DNA of 64,000 nt from Planctomycetota bacterium (GCA_016712285.1 JADJRK010000001.1:1550001-1614000), one strand, 5' to 3'; positions 52,467-61,706 are shown, counted from the first letter of the stretch. The notes: generated from the sequence alone by a model not told the origin. Numbers and translations are program-made.

Positions 52467-53645
52467 ATGCGTCACGTATGGATGGCCATTGCTGTTATTG
52501 GACTTGCGACGCTTTACGGTTGTGCGGAAGGCGGTGGTAGCGCTGCATCTTCGGGCGGCGGCACTGGCGGCCCGGTCGGCCCCGGCCCAGCCCCGGAGCT
52601 TGGCAGCGGCGACCACACACCATCATCCGTAACTCTTACAGTGTTGAGCGGTACCGGACTGAGCGTCAATAATCCCGCCGACCTTGCGTTTTCGCCGATT
52701 GACCCCGGTGAACTCTGGGTCGTCAGCCAGGGCGATGCGAGCCTGGTGATCTTTGACCACGTGCTTTCCAACCCGCTTACCGGCGAGCGCATCAACAGCA
52801 CCAACGATGGCAACTGGTCGCACTTTTTCAGCAATGCTTGCGGCATCGCAATGGGCGCCCAGACCAGCAGCACGGGCAATGGTTGGACGTTTGCCACCAG
52901 CCAGGACTCCAACAACGGTGGCAACAATTTCATGGGGCCGACACTGTGGTCGCTTGACCGCGGCATCATAGGACATTACCCGCCGGGGGTCGGCATCGGC
53001 CTGGGCAGCCACCTGGATATGCTGCACAGTACGCGCTTTGCCAAGGGCATCGCCCACGAAGCCGACAACCGTTACTGGGTTGTGGGCCAGGCCTTTTTCA
53101 CGGTCAATGCCGGCAACCCGCAGGTGTGCCTCACTCGCTATGAATTCGCGCAGGACCATGGGCCGGGCGCGGACAACCACTCCAACGGCGTGAAATGGCA
53201 CTACGCCAAAGGACAGGTGGCAACCGTGTCTGGCGTGCCCCTCGGCATGTACTACCACCCGACCAGCAAGCTGCTTTACGTCAGTGACACCGGTAACGGC
53301 AGGATCGTCGCGCTGGACACCCAAAGCGGCAACGCCCCTGTAGTTGTCGCCAGCTTCACCAGCGACGGCACTGACTATGAAGTCACGGGCGCGACGGTCA
53401 CCAACGTCGTGGCGCCGGGCACTTTGCTGTCGCAACCCAGCGGCCTCGAATTTTACAACGGCCTGCTGTACGTGTGCGACCATGCCACCGGGATCATTCA
53501 CGCATTTGACCTCAATGGCACACGCGTCAACTGGCTTGATACGGGCCTTGGCAGCAACGCCTTAACGGGCCTTGCGTTTGGGCCAGACAACAAGCTGTAC
53601 TTCTGCGACAAGAAGAACGACCAGGTTGTGCGCATTGACCCGTAA
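52467..53645 (+). CDS. Lipoprotein with NHL/SMP-30-like beta-propeller
   Basis: 392 residues from ATG 52467 (GGAGG upstream). A signal peptide (H-V-W-M-A-I-A-V-I-G-L-A-T-L-Y-G-C) ends in a lipobox-like L-Y-G-C. A Gly/Ser/Pro linker leads to a propeller with P-A-D-L-A-F-S-P-I-D-P-G-E-L-W-V-V-S and G-M-Y-Y-H-P-T-S-K-L-L-Y-V-S-D-T-G-N-G-R-I-V-A-L-D, then G-L-A-F-G-P-D-N-K-L-Y-F-C-D. Unknown ligand; an extracytoplasmic binding or hydrolase role is inferred from the fold. A terminator follows. Confidence 0.72.
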   Translation: MRHVWMAIAVIGLATLYGCAEGGGSAASSGGGTGGPVGPGPAPELGSGDHTPSSVTLTVLSGTGLSVNNPADLAFSPIDPGELWVVSQGDASLVIFDHVLSNPLTGERINSTNDGNWSHFFSNACGIAMGAQTSSTGNGWTFATSQDSNNGGNNFMGPTLWSLDRGIIGHYPPGVGIGLGSHLDMLHSTRFAKGIAHEADNRYWVVGQAFFTVNAGNPQVCLTRYEFAQDHGPGADNHSNGVKWHYAKGQVATVSGVPLGMYYHPTSKLLYVSDTGNGRIVALDTQSGNAPVVVASFTSDGTDYEVTGATVTNVVAPGTLLSQPSGLEFYNGLLYVCDHATGIIHAFDLNGTRVNWLDTGLGSNALTGLAFGPDNKLYFCDKKNDQVVRIDP

Positions 53646-53658
53646 CGCCGGCAGCCGC

Positions 53659-53693
53659 AAAGCCCGGCCCGCCTGCGGCCGGGCTTTACGTTT
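53659..53693 (+). terminator. Terminator after the propeller lipoprotein
   Basis: AAAGCCCGGCC (53659-53669), loop CGCCTGC, GGCCGGGCTTT (53677-53687), then ACGTTT. An 11-bp perfect stem with an A-run before and a T-run at its end. Confidence 0.85.
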
Positions 53694-53756
53694 GCAGCTA
53701 TTTGCAGGGACGCGCGGCGCGCTAGACTGCCCTGTGGTTGAGGCGAGGGTACTGCG

Positions 53757-54929
53757 TTGAAGATTGCCATATTGTCGCAGGGCCCGCGGCTTTTCAGCAC
53801 GCGCCGGCTTCGCGAAGCCGCAGAAGCACGCGGCCACAAAGTACGCATACTTGACCCGCTCAAGTTCTCGATCGACGTCGAAAGCCGCAACCCCCACCTG
53901 TACTACCGCGAAAAGAAGCTGCCCAAGTTTGATGCCGTGATCCCGCGCATTGGCGCCAGCATCACGTTTTTCGGCACTGCGGTCGTGCGCCAGTTTGAAC
54001 AGATGGGCGTGTTCTGCCTCAATACCAGCAGCGCCATCGCCACCAGCCGCGACAAGCTGCGCGCGTTCCAGATTCTGAGCCGGCACAACATCGGCATCCC
54101 CAAAACCGCGTTCGTGCGCCAGCGCAGCAGCGTCATGCCGGCGATTGAACGTGTCGGCGGCGCGCCTGTAATTATCAAGCTGCTAGAGGGCACCCAGGGC
54201 ATCGGCGTCATCCTGGCCGAGGACAACAAGATCGCCGAAGCGATCATCGAGACGCTGCAAAGCACGCGGCAAAACGTGCTGATCCAGAATTTTGTCGCTG
54301 AAAGCAAGGGCCGCGACGTGCGCGCCTTTGTGGTCGGAGGCCGCGTGGTTGCGGCCATGCGCCGCAGTGCCCAGGGCGAAGAGTTCCGCAGCAACGTTCA
54401 CCGCGGCGCCAAGGCTGCCGCGATTGAACTGGCACCTGAGTATGAGCGCACGGCGGTGCACGCGGCAACGATCATGGGTTTGCGTGTCGCGGGCGTGGAC
54501 ATGCTGGAGAGCAATGACGGGCCGCAGATCATGGAAGTGAACAGCAGCCCGGGCCTCGAGGGGATTGAGGGCGCGACCAGCGTGGACGTTGCCGACGCCA
54601 TCATTCGCCAGATCGAAGACGAAGTTTTGTTTCCTGACGTTGACCTGCGCGAACGCCTGAGCTTGAGCCAAGGGTACGGCATCGCGGAAATCCCGATCGG
54701 CCCCGGCAGCGAACTTGTCGGAAAGATGATCAAGGACAGCGGCCTGCGCGAGAAGGACATTCTCGTGCTGAGCATGATTCGCGCCAGCCAGACCATCCCC
54801 AACCCGCGCAAGACCCGCCGCATTGTCACCGGCGACCGCCTGCTGTGCTACGGCAAACTGCTGGCGATGAAGAACCTGCTGCCCGGCCCCAAGTCTGCCA
54901 GCGCACGCGCAAAAGCCGTGCGCACCTGA
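53757..54929 (+). CDS. RimK-like ATP-grasp ligase fused to TrkA-C-like domain
   Basis: 390 residues; the start is TTG 53757 with GAGG/GAGGG upstream, giving M-K-I-A-I-L-S-Q-G-P. The RimK N-lobe and ATP-grasp core are clear: P-R-I-G-A-S-I-T-F-F-G, K-L-L-E-G-T-Q-G-I-G-V-I-L, and metal-binding E-V-N-S-S-P-G-L-E-G-I-E. Such ligases add glutamate or other amino acids to a carboxylate. From about residue 300 a separate unit follows, I-P-I-G-P-G-S-E-L-V-G-K-M-I-K-D-S-G-L and V-T-G-D-R-L-L-C-Y-G-K-L, which looks like the TrkA-C (RCK_C) ligand-binding domain. This fusion may make the ligase sensitive to a small ligand. Alternative: a glutathione-synthetase-like enzyme. Confidence 0.82.
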   Translation: MKIAILSQGPRLFSTRRLREAAEARGHKVRILDPLKFSIDVESRNPHLYYREKKLPKFDAVIPRIGASITFFGTAVVRQFEQMGVFCLNTSSAIATSRDKLRAFQILSRHNIGIPKTAFVRQRSSVMPAIERVGGAPVIIKLLEGTQGIGVILAEDNKIAEAIIETLQSTRQNVLIQNFVAESKGRDVRAFVVGGRVVAAMRRSAQGEEFRSNVHRGAKAAAIELAPEYERTAVHAATIMGLRVAGVDMLESNDGPQIMEVNSSPGLEGIEGATSVDVADAIIRQIEDEVLFPDVDLRERLSLSQGYGIAEIPIGPGSELVGKMIKDSGLREKDILVLSMIRASQTIPNPRKTRRIVTGDRLLCYGKLLAMKNLLPGPKSASARAKAVRT

Positions 54930-54948
54930 GGGCAAGAACGGAAAGCGG

Positions 54949-55722
54949 ATGCCGTCAAGAATGCCAGTTCTGTTTGCCGGCCACGGCTCGCCGATGAACG
55001 CGATCAGCGACAACAATTGGTCGCGCGGCTTTCGCGCACTGGGCGAGTCTCTGCCGCGTCCAAACGCCATCGTCTGCATTTCGGCGCACTGGTATGTGCC
55101 GGGCACTCTTGTGTCGAGTAACCAGCAGCCGCGCACGATCCATGATTTCGGCGGCTTTCCACTTGAGTTGTACCAGGTCCAGTATCCCGCACCGGGTAGC
55201 CCGAAGCTGGCTGGGCGCGTGGCTGAACTCACTGGGGCAGAGCAGTCCGAGGACTGGGGACTGGACCATGGGACCTGGTCCGTCCTGCGCCATATGTACC
55301 CGGATGCCGACATCCCGGTCGTGCAGCTCAGTGTTGACGTGCGGCTCCAGCCGGCGGCGCACATCGACCTGGGCCGAGCCCTTGCGCCGCTGCGGGATGA
55401 AAAGACCTTGATTGTCGGCAGCGGCAACATCACTCACAATCTGCGCCACGCATTTACGTCGATGCAGGGTGGAGACACGAAAACGCCTGAATGGGCGGCG
55501 CGGTTCGATCAGGGTGTTGCGGCAGCGCTTGAGCGACACGACAACGAATGGCTGGCCCGCGCACCGGCCACCGCAGACGGACAAGTCAATCACCCCACGC
55601 CGGACCACTATCTGCCGCTGTTGTATGTCGCCGGCGCATCGAGCCAAGGCGACAGAGTCACGTTTCCCGTAACCGGGTTTGACCTGGCTTCGCTTTCCAT
55701 GCGTTGTGTCTTGTGCGGGTAA
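54949..55722 (+). CDS. DODA-type extradiol aromatic ring-opening dioxygenase
   Basis: 257 residues, probably cytoplasmic. The metal-binding His residues are in F-A-G-H-G-S-P, S-A-H-W-Y and L-D-H-G-T-W-S-V-L, with H-D-F-G-G-F-P, all typical of the LigB/DODA (YgiD) family. The related P-V-V-Q-L-S-V-D follows. These iron or zinc enzymes open catechol rings such as DOPA; the natural substrate is unknown here. ATG 54949 follows the previous stop by 19 bases; 54961 is an alternative. Cotranscription with the ligase gene is likely but has no functional explanation. Confidence 0.85.
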   Translation: MPSRMPVLFAGHGSPMNAISDNNWSRGFRALGESLPRPNAIVCISAHWYVPGTLVSSNQQPRTIHDFGGFPLELYQVQYPAPGSPKLAGRVAELTGAEQSEDWGLDHGTWSVLRHMYPDADIPVVQLSVDVRLQPAAHIDLGRALAPLRDEKTLIVGSGNITHNLRHAFTSMQGGDTKTPEWAARFDQGVAAALERHDNEWLARAPATADGQVNHPTPDHYLPLLYVAGASSQGDRVTFPVTGFDLASLSMRCVLCG

Positions 55723-55785
55723 CGCGTCACAGCGCCGCCGCAACCGGGAAACCCCGACGTCGGCAGACCGAGAAAACCGACGTGG

Positions 55786-57300
55786 CTATCGAATGGCGAC
55801 GTCGCGGAACAGCAGCGTCAGCTTGATCTTGGGCTCGGGCGGAAAGCCGTCCTCGGCTGCTTCGCCTTCCGCGGGCGCGGCTGGCGTCGCCGGCGCCGGT
55901 TGGCCGGCTGCGGGCGCCGCCGGGGCCGCCGCCTGATTGCTGCCGGTGCGCCGATACACCGCGCGAATGCTGTGCGTAACTTTGCCCGCGGTGGCCGAAG
56001 CCTCAACCGAATACACCGTGCTGCGTACGGTAAGCCATGGCTTGAAGCGGTTGAAAATCTCTTCCGTGAAGTCCTTGATCTCCGGGGCTGCGGCGCCTTC
56101 TTCAGTCTGCTCACCGCTGACGCGCGTCACGAAGGCCGCATAAGCCGCGATGTCCTGTGCGCGGAACGACGCCTTGTCTTCTTCCTCTTCTTCTTCGCCC
56201 TCGGGTGGTGGCTCGTCCACCGGGATCTCGCCGGTTTCTTCGGCTTCGGCCACGTCCTGCCGGTCCTGCTCGCGCGCTGTGAGAATCTGGTCCACCACGT
56301 CCCACGTCAGGTCAGCGTCCAGCGCCAGCAGCAACTCGCGCGAAGCGGTATTGATGTTGATGCGCCCGCTCGTGTACAGCGTCAGGTAGTGGATGATGCC
56401 CAGTGGGTTGGGGTCCCGTGAGCGCAGGTCGGCTGACTCCACGGCTGCGCGCGTCTGCTCGAAGCGTTCTTCGTCGGTGAGTTCGTTCCAGGGCCTGTAT
56501 TCTTCGGGCTCGTCGCTGCTGCCCTTCTCAATGGGTGCGTCGGCTTTGCGTACGGGGCCATACAGCAGTTTCTCGGTCCAGCCTTCGACCTGCAGCAATT
56601 CGCCCAGCGTCAGCATTTCGTAGGGCGTCTGCTTCTTCATGCTGCGCACGTCGCCGTCTTCGGTGGCGGTAAACTCCAGCTCATCCGACTCTTCGGTCAG
56701 GCGCTCTTGCAGGTACTTCACGAGGTTGCTCACGAGTGTCGCCGTGTTGACGTCGCTGTCCTCGCCCAGGTTGCGCGTGTTGCGCGGCGTGCCATCCAGA
56801 ATCTTTTCCCCCAGGCGCTCGCTGGTGCCCTCAAGCCGCTCGTCGGTGCGGCGACAGATGTCGATCAGGCGCTTCAACACCTCGGCTGCTTCTTTCTGCT
56901 GGTCCTCGGTGCCGCGCACGAGCATCAGCAGGTTGAATTTCCGGTCTTCGTCACTGATCAGGACCATCGGGTCCTTGGGACGATCGCCCTCGCTGCTGCC
57001 GTCGTCGCCCCAGGTTTCGCCCTCCCAGCTCAGGGGCTTGGACCACTCCTCGTTCAGACTGTCGTAGTCAGAGGCCTTATCCAGGCGCAGGATCACCTGC
57101 CCGCGGATCAGCGCCATCTGCGCCAGGTAGGCCGCGCGCAGGTCGTCGCGTACGTTGCCCGACACCGCCGCCTCGCGCTGCACGTCGCTTTGCAAGCCGT
57201 ACACAAGAACAGCCAGCATGATGACCAGGATCAACACCACCATCAGCGCGAACCCGCGCCGTTGAGAACGTGCTGCCTTACGTACCGAACCCTTGGCCAT
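55786..57300 (-). CDS. Type II secretion protein GspK-like pseudopilin
   Basis: 504 residues. The N-terminus, Q-R-R-G-F-A-L-M-V-V-L-I-L-V-I-M-L-A-V-L, is the prepilin-like signal of GspK, which has Ala rather than Thr after the cleavage-site Phe and lacks the Glu at position 5. The body has the GspK features of a helix-rich insertion and the D-E-D-R-K-F-N-L-L segment, then G-R-I-N-I-N-T-A-S-R-E-L-L-L-A-L. Acidic runs (E-E-E-E-E-E-D-K) and a Pro/Ala/Glu-rich tail precede the end. GspK caps the pseudopilus with GspI and GspJ. Its gene lies 37 kb from the G-J cluster. Confidence 0.82.
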   Translation of the reverse strand: MAKGSVRKAARSQRRGFALMVVLILVIMLAVLVYGLQSDVQREAAVSGNVRDDLRAAYLAQMALIRGQVILRLDKASDYDSLNEEWSKPLSWEGETWGDDGSSEGDRPKDPMVLISDEDRKFNLLMLVRGTEDQQKEAAEVLKRLIDICRRTDERLEGTSERLGEKILDGTPRNTRNLGEDSDVNTATLVSNLVKYLQERLTEESDELEFTATEDGDVRSMKKQTPYEMLTLGELLQVEGWTEKLLYGPVRKADAPIEKGSSDEPEEYRPWNELTDEERFEQTRAAVESADLRSRDPNPLGIIHYLTLYTSGRININTASRELLLALDADLTWDVVDQILTAREQDRQDVAEAEETGEIPVDEPPPEGEEEEEEDKASFRAQDIAAYAAFVTRVSGEQTEEGAAAPEIKDFTEEIFNRFKPWLTVRSTVYSVEASATAGKVTHSIRAVYRRTGSNQAAAPAAPAAGQPAPATPAAPAEGEAAEDGFPPEPKIKLTLLFRDVAIR

Positions 57301-57375
57301 GCCGTGTTTAACGCGTGAGAACCGTCCGGGATTGCGGATTTTGAGCTGTCGAAATCAGCGCACTGTTGCTCGAAA

Positions 57376-58230
57376 CTACTTGGCGCGCAGCATGACCGTT
57401 ACTTTGACCGACTTGCCGCCGCGATTCAGCGTAAGTTCAAGCGCGTCGCCCGGTTTGTGCCGCGCCAGAATCGTGCGCAGGTCGCCCGTGCCGGTGACGC
57501 TTTCGCCGTCAACGTGCGTGACGATGTCGCCCTCTTTCAAGCCCGCTTCCTGCGCCGGGCCGCCGCTAGAGGTGCCGGTGACCACCACGCCGCCCTCGAC
57601 GTCCAGTTTCTTGGCGTCGTCGGCGTCCAGGTTCTTGAAGCTCGCGCCGAGGGTTACCTTGACCTCAACACGTTCCGGGTTACGAACCTCGGGCTTGGGT
57701 TGCGCGGGCTTTGGCTGTTCCGGGGTTGGCTCGGTTTCCGGGTTGGCTTTGCCGCCGCGCAGGGTCTTGAGGCGTTCGTCGAGTTCTTCCTGCACGCGGC
57801 GCCGCTCGGCATCAAGGTCGCGCAGGCGGTCGCGCAATTCTTTGACCTTGGCATCGTCTTTGAACTGCTGGTCTTTGTCGGCTTCGCTGCCCAGCGTCAC
57901 CAGCAGCGGTTCATTGCGGCCGTTGCTGCGACGCACACCCAGGCTCAGAAAGTCGCCGGCGCGCTTGCCTGCTAAAGCCTGCTGCATTTCTTCGATCGTT
58001 GTCACCGTGCTCTCGCCGGCAGACAGGATAATGTCCCCCACCTCAACGCCCGCCGTTGCAGCCGGGGAGCCCTTGTCTACACGTGTGACTTTCAGCCCGC
58101 CGGGGATGCCCAGTTTGGTTGCGTCGGCTTGCTCGACCACTTCGGCCTTCAACCCCAGCCAAGCCTTGTCCGACTGGGCGAACACTGGCGAGGCCAGCAG
58201 CAACAAGATCAACGGAATCGCAAGCTTCAT
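57376..58230 (-). CDS. Exported protein with two PDZ domains and a coiled coil
   Basis: 284 residues from ATG 58230 (GGAG upstream); an earlier in-frame start lacks support. A signal peptide (L-A-I-P-L-I-L-L-L-L-A-S-P-V-F-A-Q) is followed by PDZ1 (V-D-K-G-S-P-A-A-T-A-G-V-E-V-G-D-I-I), a coiled coil of about 45 residues (L-R-D-R-L-R-D-L-D-A-E-R-R-R-V-Q-E-E-L), a Pro-rich linker and PDZ2 (G-P-A-Q-E-A-G-L-K-E-G-D-I-V-T-H-V-D-G-E). No protease domain is present, so it may be a periplasmic adaptor. It is transcribed toward gspK. Confidence 0.75.
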   Translation of the reverse strand: MKLAIPLILLLLASPVFAQSDKAWLGLKAEVVEQADATKLGIPGGLKVTRVDKGSPAATAGVEVGDIILSAGESTVTTIEEMQQALAGKRAGDFLSLGVRRSNGRNEPLLVTLGSEADKDQQFKDDAKVKELRDRLRDLDAERRRVQEELDERLKTLRGGKANPETEPTPEQPKPAQPKPEVRNPERVEVKVTLGASFKNLDADDAKKLDVEGGVVVTGTSSGGPAQEAGLKEGDIVTHVDGESVTGTGDLRTILARHKPGDALELTLNRGGKSVKVTVMLRAK

Positions 58231-58382
58231 GGTCAGGCTCCGGGTCAGGCTCGGAATCGAATTTGGGCTGTCTATTGTACGCATTGGACGGCCTGTTTGG
58301 GAAAGAGTTTCGTGAGCATTGGCAGCGGGTCTTGGGCGCTCATCCTTTACTTGGCGCCCCTGATTGGCAGACTTGGCCGCCG

Positions 58383-58811
58383 ATGGTGCACATCGTGAAG
58401 ATTCTCAAGTACGTGCCGCGCGGCGCCAAGGCCGGGCGCTTGACCCTTGAGCTTGACGGAACCAGCTACAACGCAAAATGTTACGCTGACCCGGCATTGG
58501 CCGACGGCCTGCTGGTTGTCGGCTCCAGCTACCCCGTGGCCCTGACCATTGAAACCGACGGCAAGGTCGAGTACGCCGACCCGGGAAAGGCTGAACTGAA
58601 GGTGTTGCAGGCCTCTGAGTCCGGCGACAAAGTTCGCGCCCTCGGACGCACATGGGACAGCATCGACCACCAGGTGATCAAGCTGGATGCAGACCCGACC
58701 GTGGGAGTGCGTTTGAACCTGCCCCAGACAGCCAGTGACTACCGCGGCGGCAGTTGGCTTGCCGCTGTCGGTGTGTTGTGCGCAGACCTGCCTCCTGAAG
58801 AACACGACTAA
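58383..58811 (+). CDS. Small cytoplasmic protein of unknown function
   Basis: 142 residues from ATG 58383. Longer in-frame extension runs into the divergent PDZ gene and is rejected. Beta-rich opening (H-I-V-K-I-L-K-Y-V-P-R-G-A-K-A-G-R-L-T-L-E-L) and L-L-V-V-G-S-S-Y-P-V-A-L-T-I-E-T-D-G-K suggest an OB-like or barrel fold. No signal peptide or helix anchor. I recognise no family. It lies 14 bp upstream of the DedA-like gene. Confidence 0.5.
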   Translation: MVHIVKILKYVPRGAKAGRLTLELDGTSYNAKCYADPALADGLLVVGSSYPVALTIETDGKVEYADPGKAELKVLQASESGDKVRALGRTWDSIDHQVIKLDADPTVGVRLNLPQTASDYRGGSWLAAVGVLCADLPPEEHD

Positions 58812-58825
58812 CCGGAACTCCGCCC

Positions 58826-59623
58826 TTGTTTCTGCTCACCGCCGTGGTTCCTGTCGAAGCCCTGACCGAAATTGCCCGCGAAGCTGGCTGGCTGGAAATC
58901 CTGTTCGCGACGCTGTTCAACCCGGCCTGGAACCAGGAACACGCAACCGTCATCTGGCCGCTGATTTTTGCCGTGCTGGTGCTGACCGGGATCGGCTTGC
59001 CGACACCTGAAGACATCTGGCTTACGCTGGCCGGATTCAGCGCCTACAAGCAGGGCGGCGACAGCTTTATCTGGTGGTACTACGTGCTGGCTTTCTTCGG
59101 TTGCACGATTTCGAACCTGATTGGTGATTCGTTCGCATGGACGATGGGACGGCGCTGGGGGTTTGGCATTCGCGACCGCTTCAAGTTCATGCGCCGCGTG
59201 CTGAACGAAAAGCGCATGCGCCGCGTGCAGGGCTGGTTTGACAACTACGGCAACTGGACCGTGTTTCTTGGCCGACAGCTTGCCGGCGTGCGCTTTGTGA
59301 CATTCTTTTCCGCCGGCACGATGCGCATGCCGCTGCACAAGTTTCTGCTGTACGACTTCCTGGGCTGCTTTGTCAGCATCCCTGTCTGGTTCGTGCTCGG
59401 GGGCCTGGCCGCCGTGTACGGCCAGGGCTGGCTGGACAGCGCATCCAAGGTGGCGGGCGGGGGCCTGTTCGGTGCAGCCGCCGTGGCGGTCGTGATTTTC
59501 CTGATTGTGGTCAAAGTCAGGAGTGCCCGCCGCGCCAGGCGTGATGCCGAGAAGATCGAGGCCGAGATCCGGCTTTCCGCGCGGCACGCGTCCCAGCCTG
59601 ACCTGCCGGTACAACCCCACTAG
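58826..59623 (+). CDS. DedA family (SNARE-associated) membrane protein
   Basis: 265 residues, TTG start at 58826. The DedA core is seen in E-D-I-W-L-T-L-A-G, the G-D-S-F-A-W-T-M-G-R-R-W-G-F near residue 105, and F-L-G-R-Q-L-A-G-V-R-F-V-T-F-F-S-A-G-T-M-R-M near 150, containing the R-x-x-P/G-x-x-R type charged helix. Four to five membrane helices. DedA proteins act as lipid-transporter-like flippases, especially for undecaprenyl phosphate or phosphatidylethanolamine; which one is unknown. Basic tail R-R-A-R-R. Confidence 0.88.
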   Translation: MFLLTAVVPVEALTEIAREAGWLEILFATLFNPAWNQEHATVIWPLIFAVLVLTGIGLPTPEDIWLTLAGFSAYKQGGDSFIWWYYVLAFFGCTISNLIGDSFAWTMGRRWGFGIRDRFKFMRRVLNEKRMRRVQGWFDNYGNWTVFLGRQLAGVRFVTFFSAGTMRMPLHKFLLYDFLGCFVSIPVWFVLGGLAAVYGQGWLDSASKVAGGGLFGAAAVAVVIFLIVVKVRSARRARRDAEKIEAEIRLSARHASQPDLPVQPH

Positions 59624-59674
59624 CGGGTCTCAGGGTTTGTCGCACAGGAATGTAGACTCTTGCGCGGGGGGAAG

Positions 59675-60691
59675 ATGCCGGGCGGCATCGACAAGACTGA
59701 GCGCCAGCTCAACCTAATCAGCGCGCTGCTGAAAGCGCGCGAGGGCCTCGTTTGGGCCGAAATCACTCGCATCAACGGGTACGACGATGCCGCAGCCGAG
59801 CGTTCACGACAGCGCCGCCTTGAGCGCGACCTGCATGACATTGCCGACATCGGGCTGATGGTTGAGCGCATCGTGGAAGACCGCCAGCGCACGCGATGGG
59901 CCATTCACCGCGGCAGCGCGCTACTGCCAAGCCTGACGCTGACTGGCGAGCAGCGAGTGCTGCTGTTTCGTATCGGCATGGCCTACGTGGACGAAGCAGG
60001 TGCGTTGGGTCGCCACCTGTCCACGGCGCTGATGAAGTTGCAGGCAGGTGCCGGCCGCGGCGCCATGCCGGTGGAGCTGCCACCGGCGACCATCCGGCGC
60101 TCGCTGTTGCGCAAGCCCGGCGAGGGTGCACCCCTGGAAGCGATTGTGAACGCCCTGTTGCACAGGCGGCGCATTGCATTTGAGTACCGCTCGCGCCAGG
60201 CCACGGGCCGGCGGGTGGTCGCGCCCTACGCGCTGGTTTCTAGGCGTGGCGGCTGGTACTTGCTGGGCCTGGATGTTGATCGCGGCGCAGAGCGCACATT
60301 TCGCGTGTCGCGCATCCGGGGCCGCGTCAGTCTGCACACACCCAGGGGCAAGGCGCCCGAGTACGACATTCCGGCAGGATTTGAGCCGGAGCGCAGTTTC
60401 TCGTCGCAGGCGTTCGGCAGCGGCGAGGGCGCGTTTCGCGATGTTAAAATCCGCTTCGACGCCGAAGTTGCCTTTGCCGTGCTGAACGAGTTCGAGGGCA
60501 GCTATCACATCACACACGCCAAAGACGGGTCGCTGGTGCTGCACCTGCCGTTTGCCTGGCCGGGCGAACTCATGAACTACCTGGGCGAGTTTCCGGGCCA
60601 CTGGCAGGTTCAGCAGCCCCAAGACCTGCGCGAACTTGTGGTCAAGCGCCTGAAGGCCTCGCTGAAAGTGCTGCAAGGGGGTGCGCCGTGA
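59675..60691 (+). CDS. WYL domain regulator, PafB/PafC-like (first of pair)
   Basis: 338 residues from ATG 59675 (a GGGGG run upstream). An N-terminal helix-turn-helix (R-Q-L-N-L-I-S-A-L-L-K-A-R-E-G, A-E-I-T-R-I-N-G) is followed by the WYL domain, I-A-F-E-Y-R-S-R-Q-A and V-A-P-Y-A-L-V-S-R-R-G-G-W-Y-L-L-G-L-D-V-D-R, and the WCX tail. Tandem WYL pairs such as PafB and PafC of Actinobacteria form an activator of DNA-damage genes, and the layout here is the same. It overlaps the next start (GTGA). Confidence 0.85.
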   Translation: MPGGIDKTERQLNLISALLKAREGLVWAEITRINGYDDAAAERSRQRRLERDLHDIADIGLMVERIVEDRQRTRWAIHRGSALLPSLTLTGEQRVLLFRIGMAYVDEAGALGRHLSTALMKLQAGAGRGAMPVELPPATIRRSLLRKPGEGAPLEAIVNALLHRRRIAFEYRSRQATGRRVVAPYALVSRRGGWYLLGLDVDRGAERTFRVSRIRGRVSLHTPRGKAPEYDIPAGFEPERSFSSQAFGSGEGAFRDVKIRFDAEVAFAVLNEFEGSYHITHAKDGSLVLHLPFAWPGELMNYLGEFPGHWQVQQPQDLRELVVKRLKASLKVLQGGAP

Positions 60692-61662
60692 GCCGCCTTG
60701 CCGACATGGTCAACCTGGTCACGTTCCTGTCTGCCAACCCCGGCATTCCGTTGCGGCAGGCCGCCGCGGCAACAAACCGCAGCGCCAAACAGCTTTTGAA
60801 AGACCTTGACCGCGTGCTGCTGGTCGGGCTGCCGCCCTATGACCCGGGCAGCTACATCAACGTGCGCCTGATTGGCCAGCAGCAGGAGGTGCATCTGCTG
60901 CTCAGCGAGCACTTCTCGCGCCCGCTGACCTTTGCGGCGCAGGAAGCCGTCGCGCTCAAGTACGCGCTGGAACACTTCGCGCCCGGTGCAGATGCTGAGA
61001 GTGCAGGCCAGGTGCGCGAGCTGGCGCAGGCGCTGGGCGAGGCACTGCACGGCCGCGCGCGCGAACTACTGCGCGAGAAAGCACCGGGGTTTGTGACGCC
61101 CCCGCGCACCGACCGCATGCGCCACATGCTCGGGGAGTTGACGCAGGCGTGCGAGGCGCGCCAGGTTGTTGAGCTTGAGTACTACTCGTCGCACCGTGCT
61201 GCGCTGGGCCGCCGCCGCGTGCACCCCTTCGAGCTTGTGGAAATCGGCGCGCACTTTTACCTGTTCGCGTTCTGCGAGCTGGCCAATGCGACCCGCCATT
61301 TCCGGCTTGACCGCATACGTTCGATTCGCAACACGGCAGCGCGCAGCACGCGCAAGCCGCCGCCGCGCCGCAAGACCGGCCGCATGGAATCATTGTTCGA
61401 GGGCAAGCCCAAGGACAAGCTGGTCATCCGCTTCAGCGAGCAAGCCGCGCAGGAAGTTGCCGACGAATGGAAGGGCTCACCCGGCGCAAAGGTCAAGCCG
61501 CAGAAAGACGGCCGCGCCGTGCTGGAGACCCCGCTGTTCAATCACTTCTGGGCCATCGGCTACGTGATGGGATTTGGGGAACACGCCGAGCTGCTTGAGC
61601 CACGGTGGTTGCGGGCTGAGCTGGCTCAGACCATTCGCAAGTCCCTCGACGCCCACGCCTAG
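60688..61662 (+). CDS. WYL domain regulator, PafB/PafC-like (second of pair)
   Basis: 324 residues, GTG start overlapping the previous stop by 4 bp. An HTH-like start (L-V-T-F-L-S-A-N-P-G-I-P-L-R-Q-A-A-A-A-T) is followed by the WYL-type core V-E-L-E-Y-Y-S-S-H-R-A-A and F-E-L-V-E-I-G-A-H-F-Y-L-F-A-F-C-E. The W of the WYL motif is replaced by F, as in some PafC-like partners. The C-terminal WCX-like part is at about 240-320. It should act together with the preceding protein. A perfect-arm repeat follows the stop. Confidence 0.82.
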   Translation: MSRLADMVNLVTFLSANPGIPLRQAAAATNRSAKQLLKDLDRVLLVGLPPYDPGSYINVRLIGQQQEVHLLLSEHFSRPLTFAAQEAVALKYALEHFAPGADAESAGQVRELAQALGEALHGRARELLREKAPGFVTPPRTDRMRHMLGELTQACEARQVVELEYYSSHRAALGRRRVHPFELVEIGAHFYLFAFCELANATRHFRLDRIRSIRNTAARSTRKPPPRRKTGRMESLFEGKPKDKLVIRFSEQAAQEVADEWKGSPGAKVKPQKDGRAVLETPLFNHFWAIGYVMGFGEHAELLEPRWLRAELAQTIRKSLDAHA

Positions 61663-61706
61663 ACCGGCCCGGTCCTGCCTTTAGAAAGCAGTTGCCAAGG
61701 GCGTGG

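Noticed and set aside
58119..58382. Upstream extension of the small protein at 58383
   Set aside because: It runs antisense over the start of the PDZ gene and shows no conserved composition.
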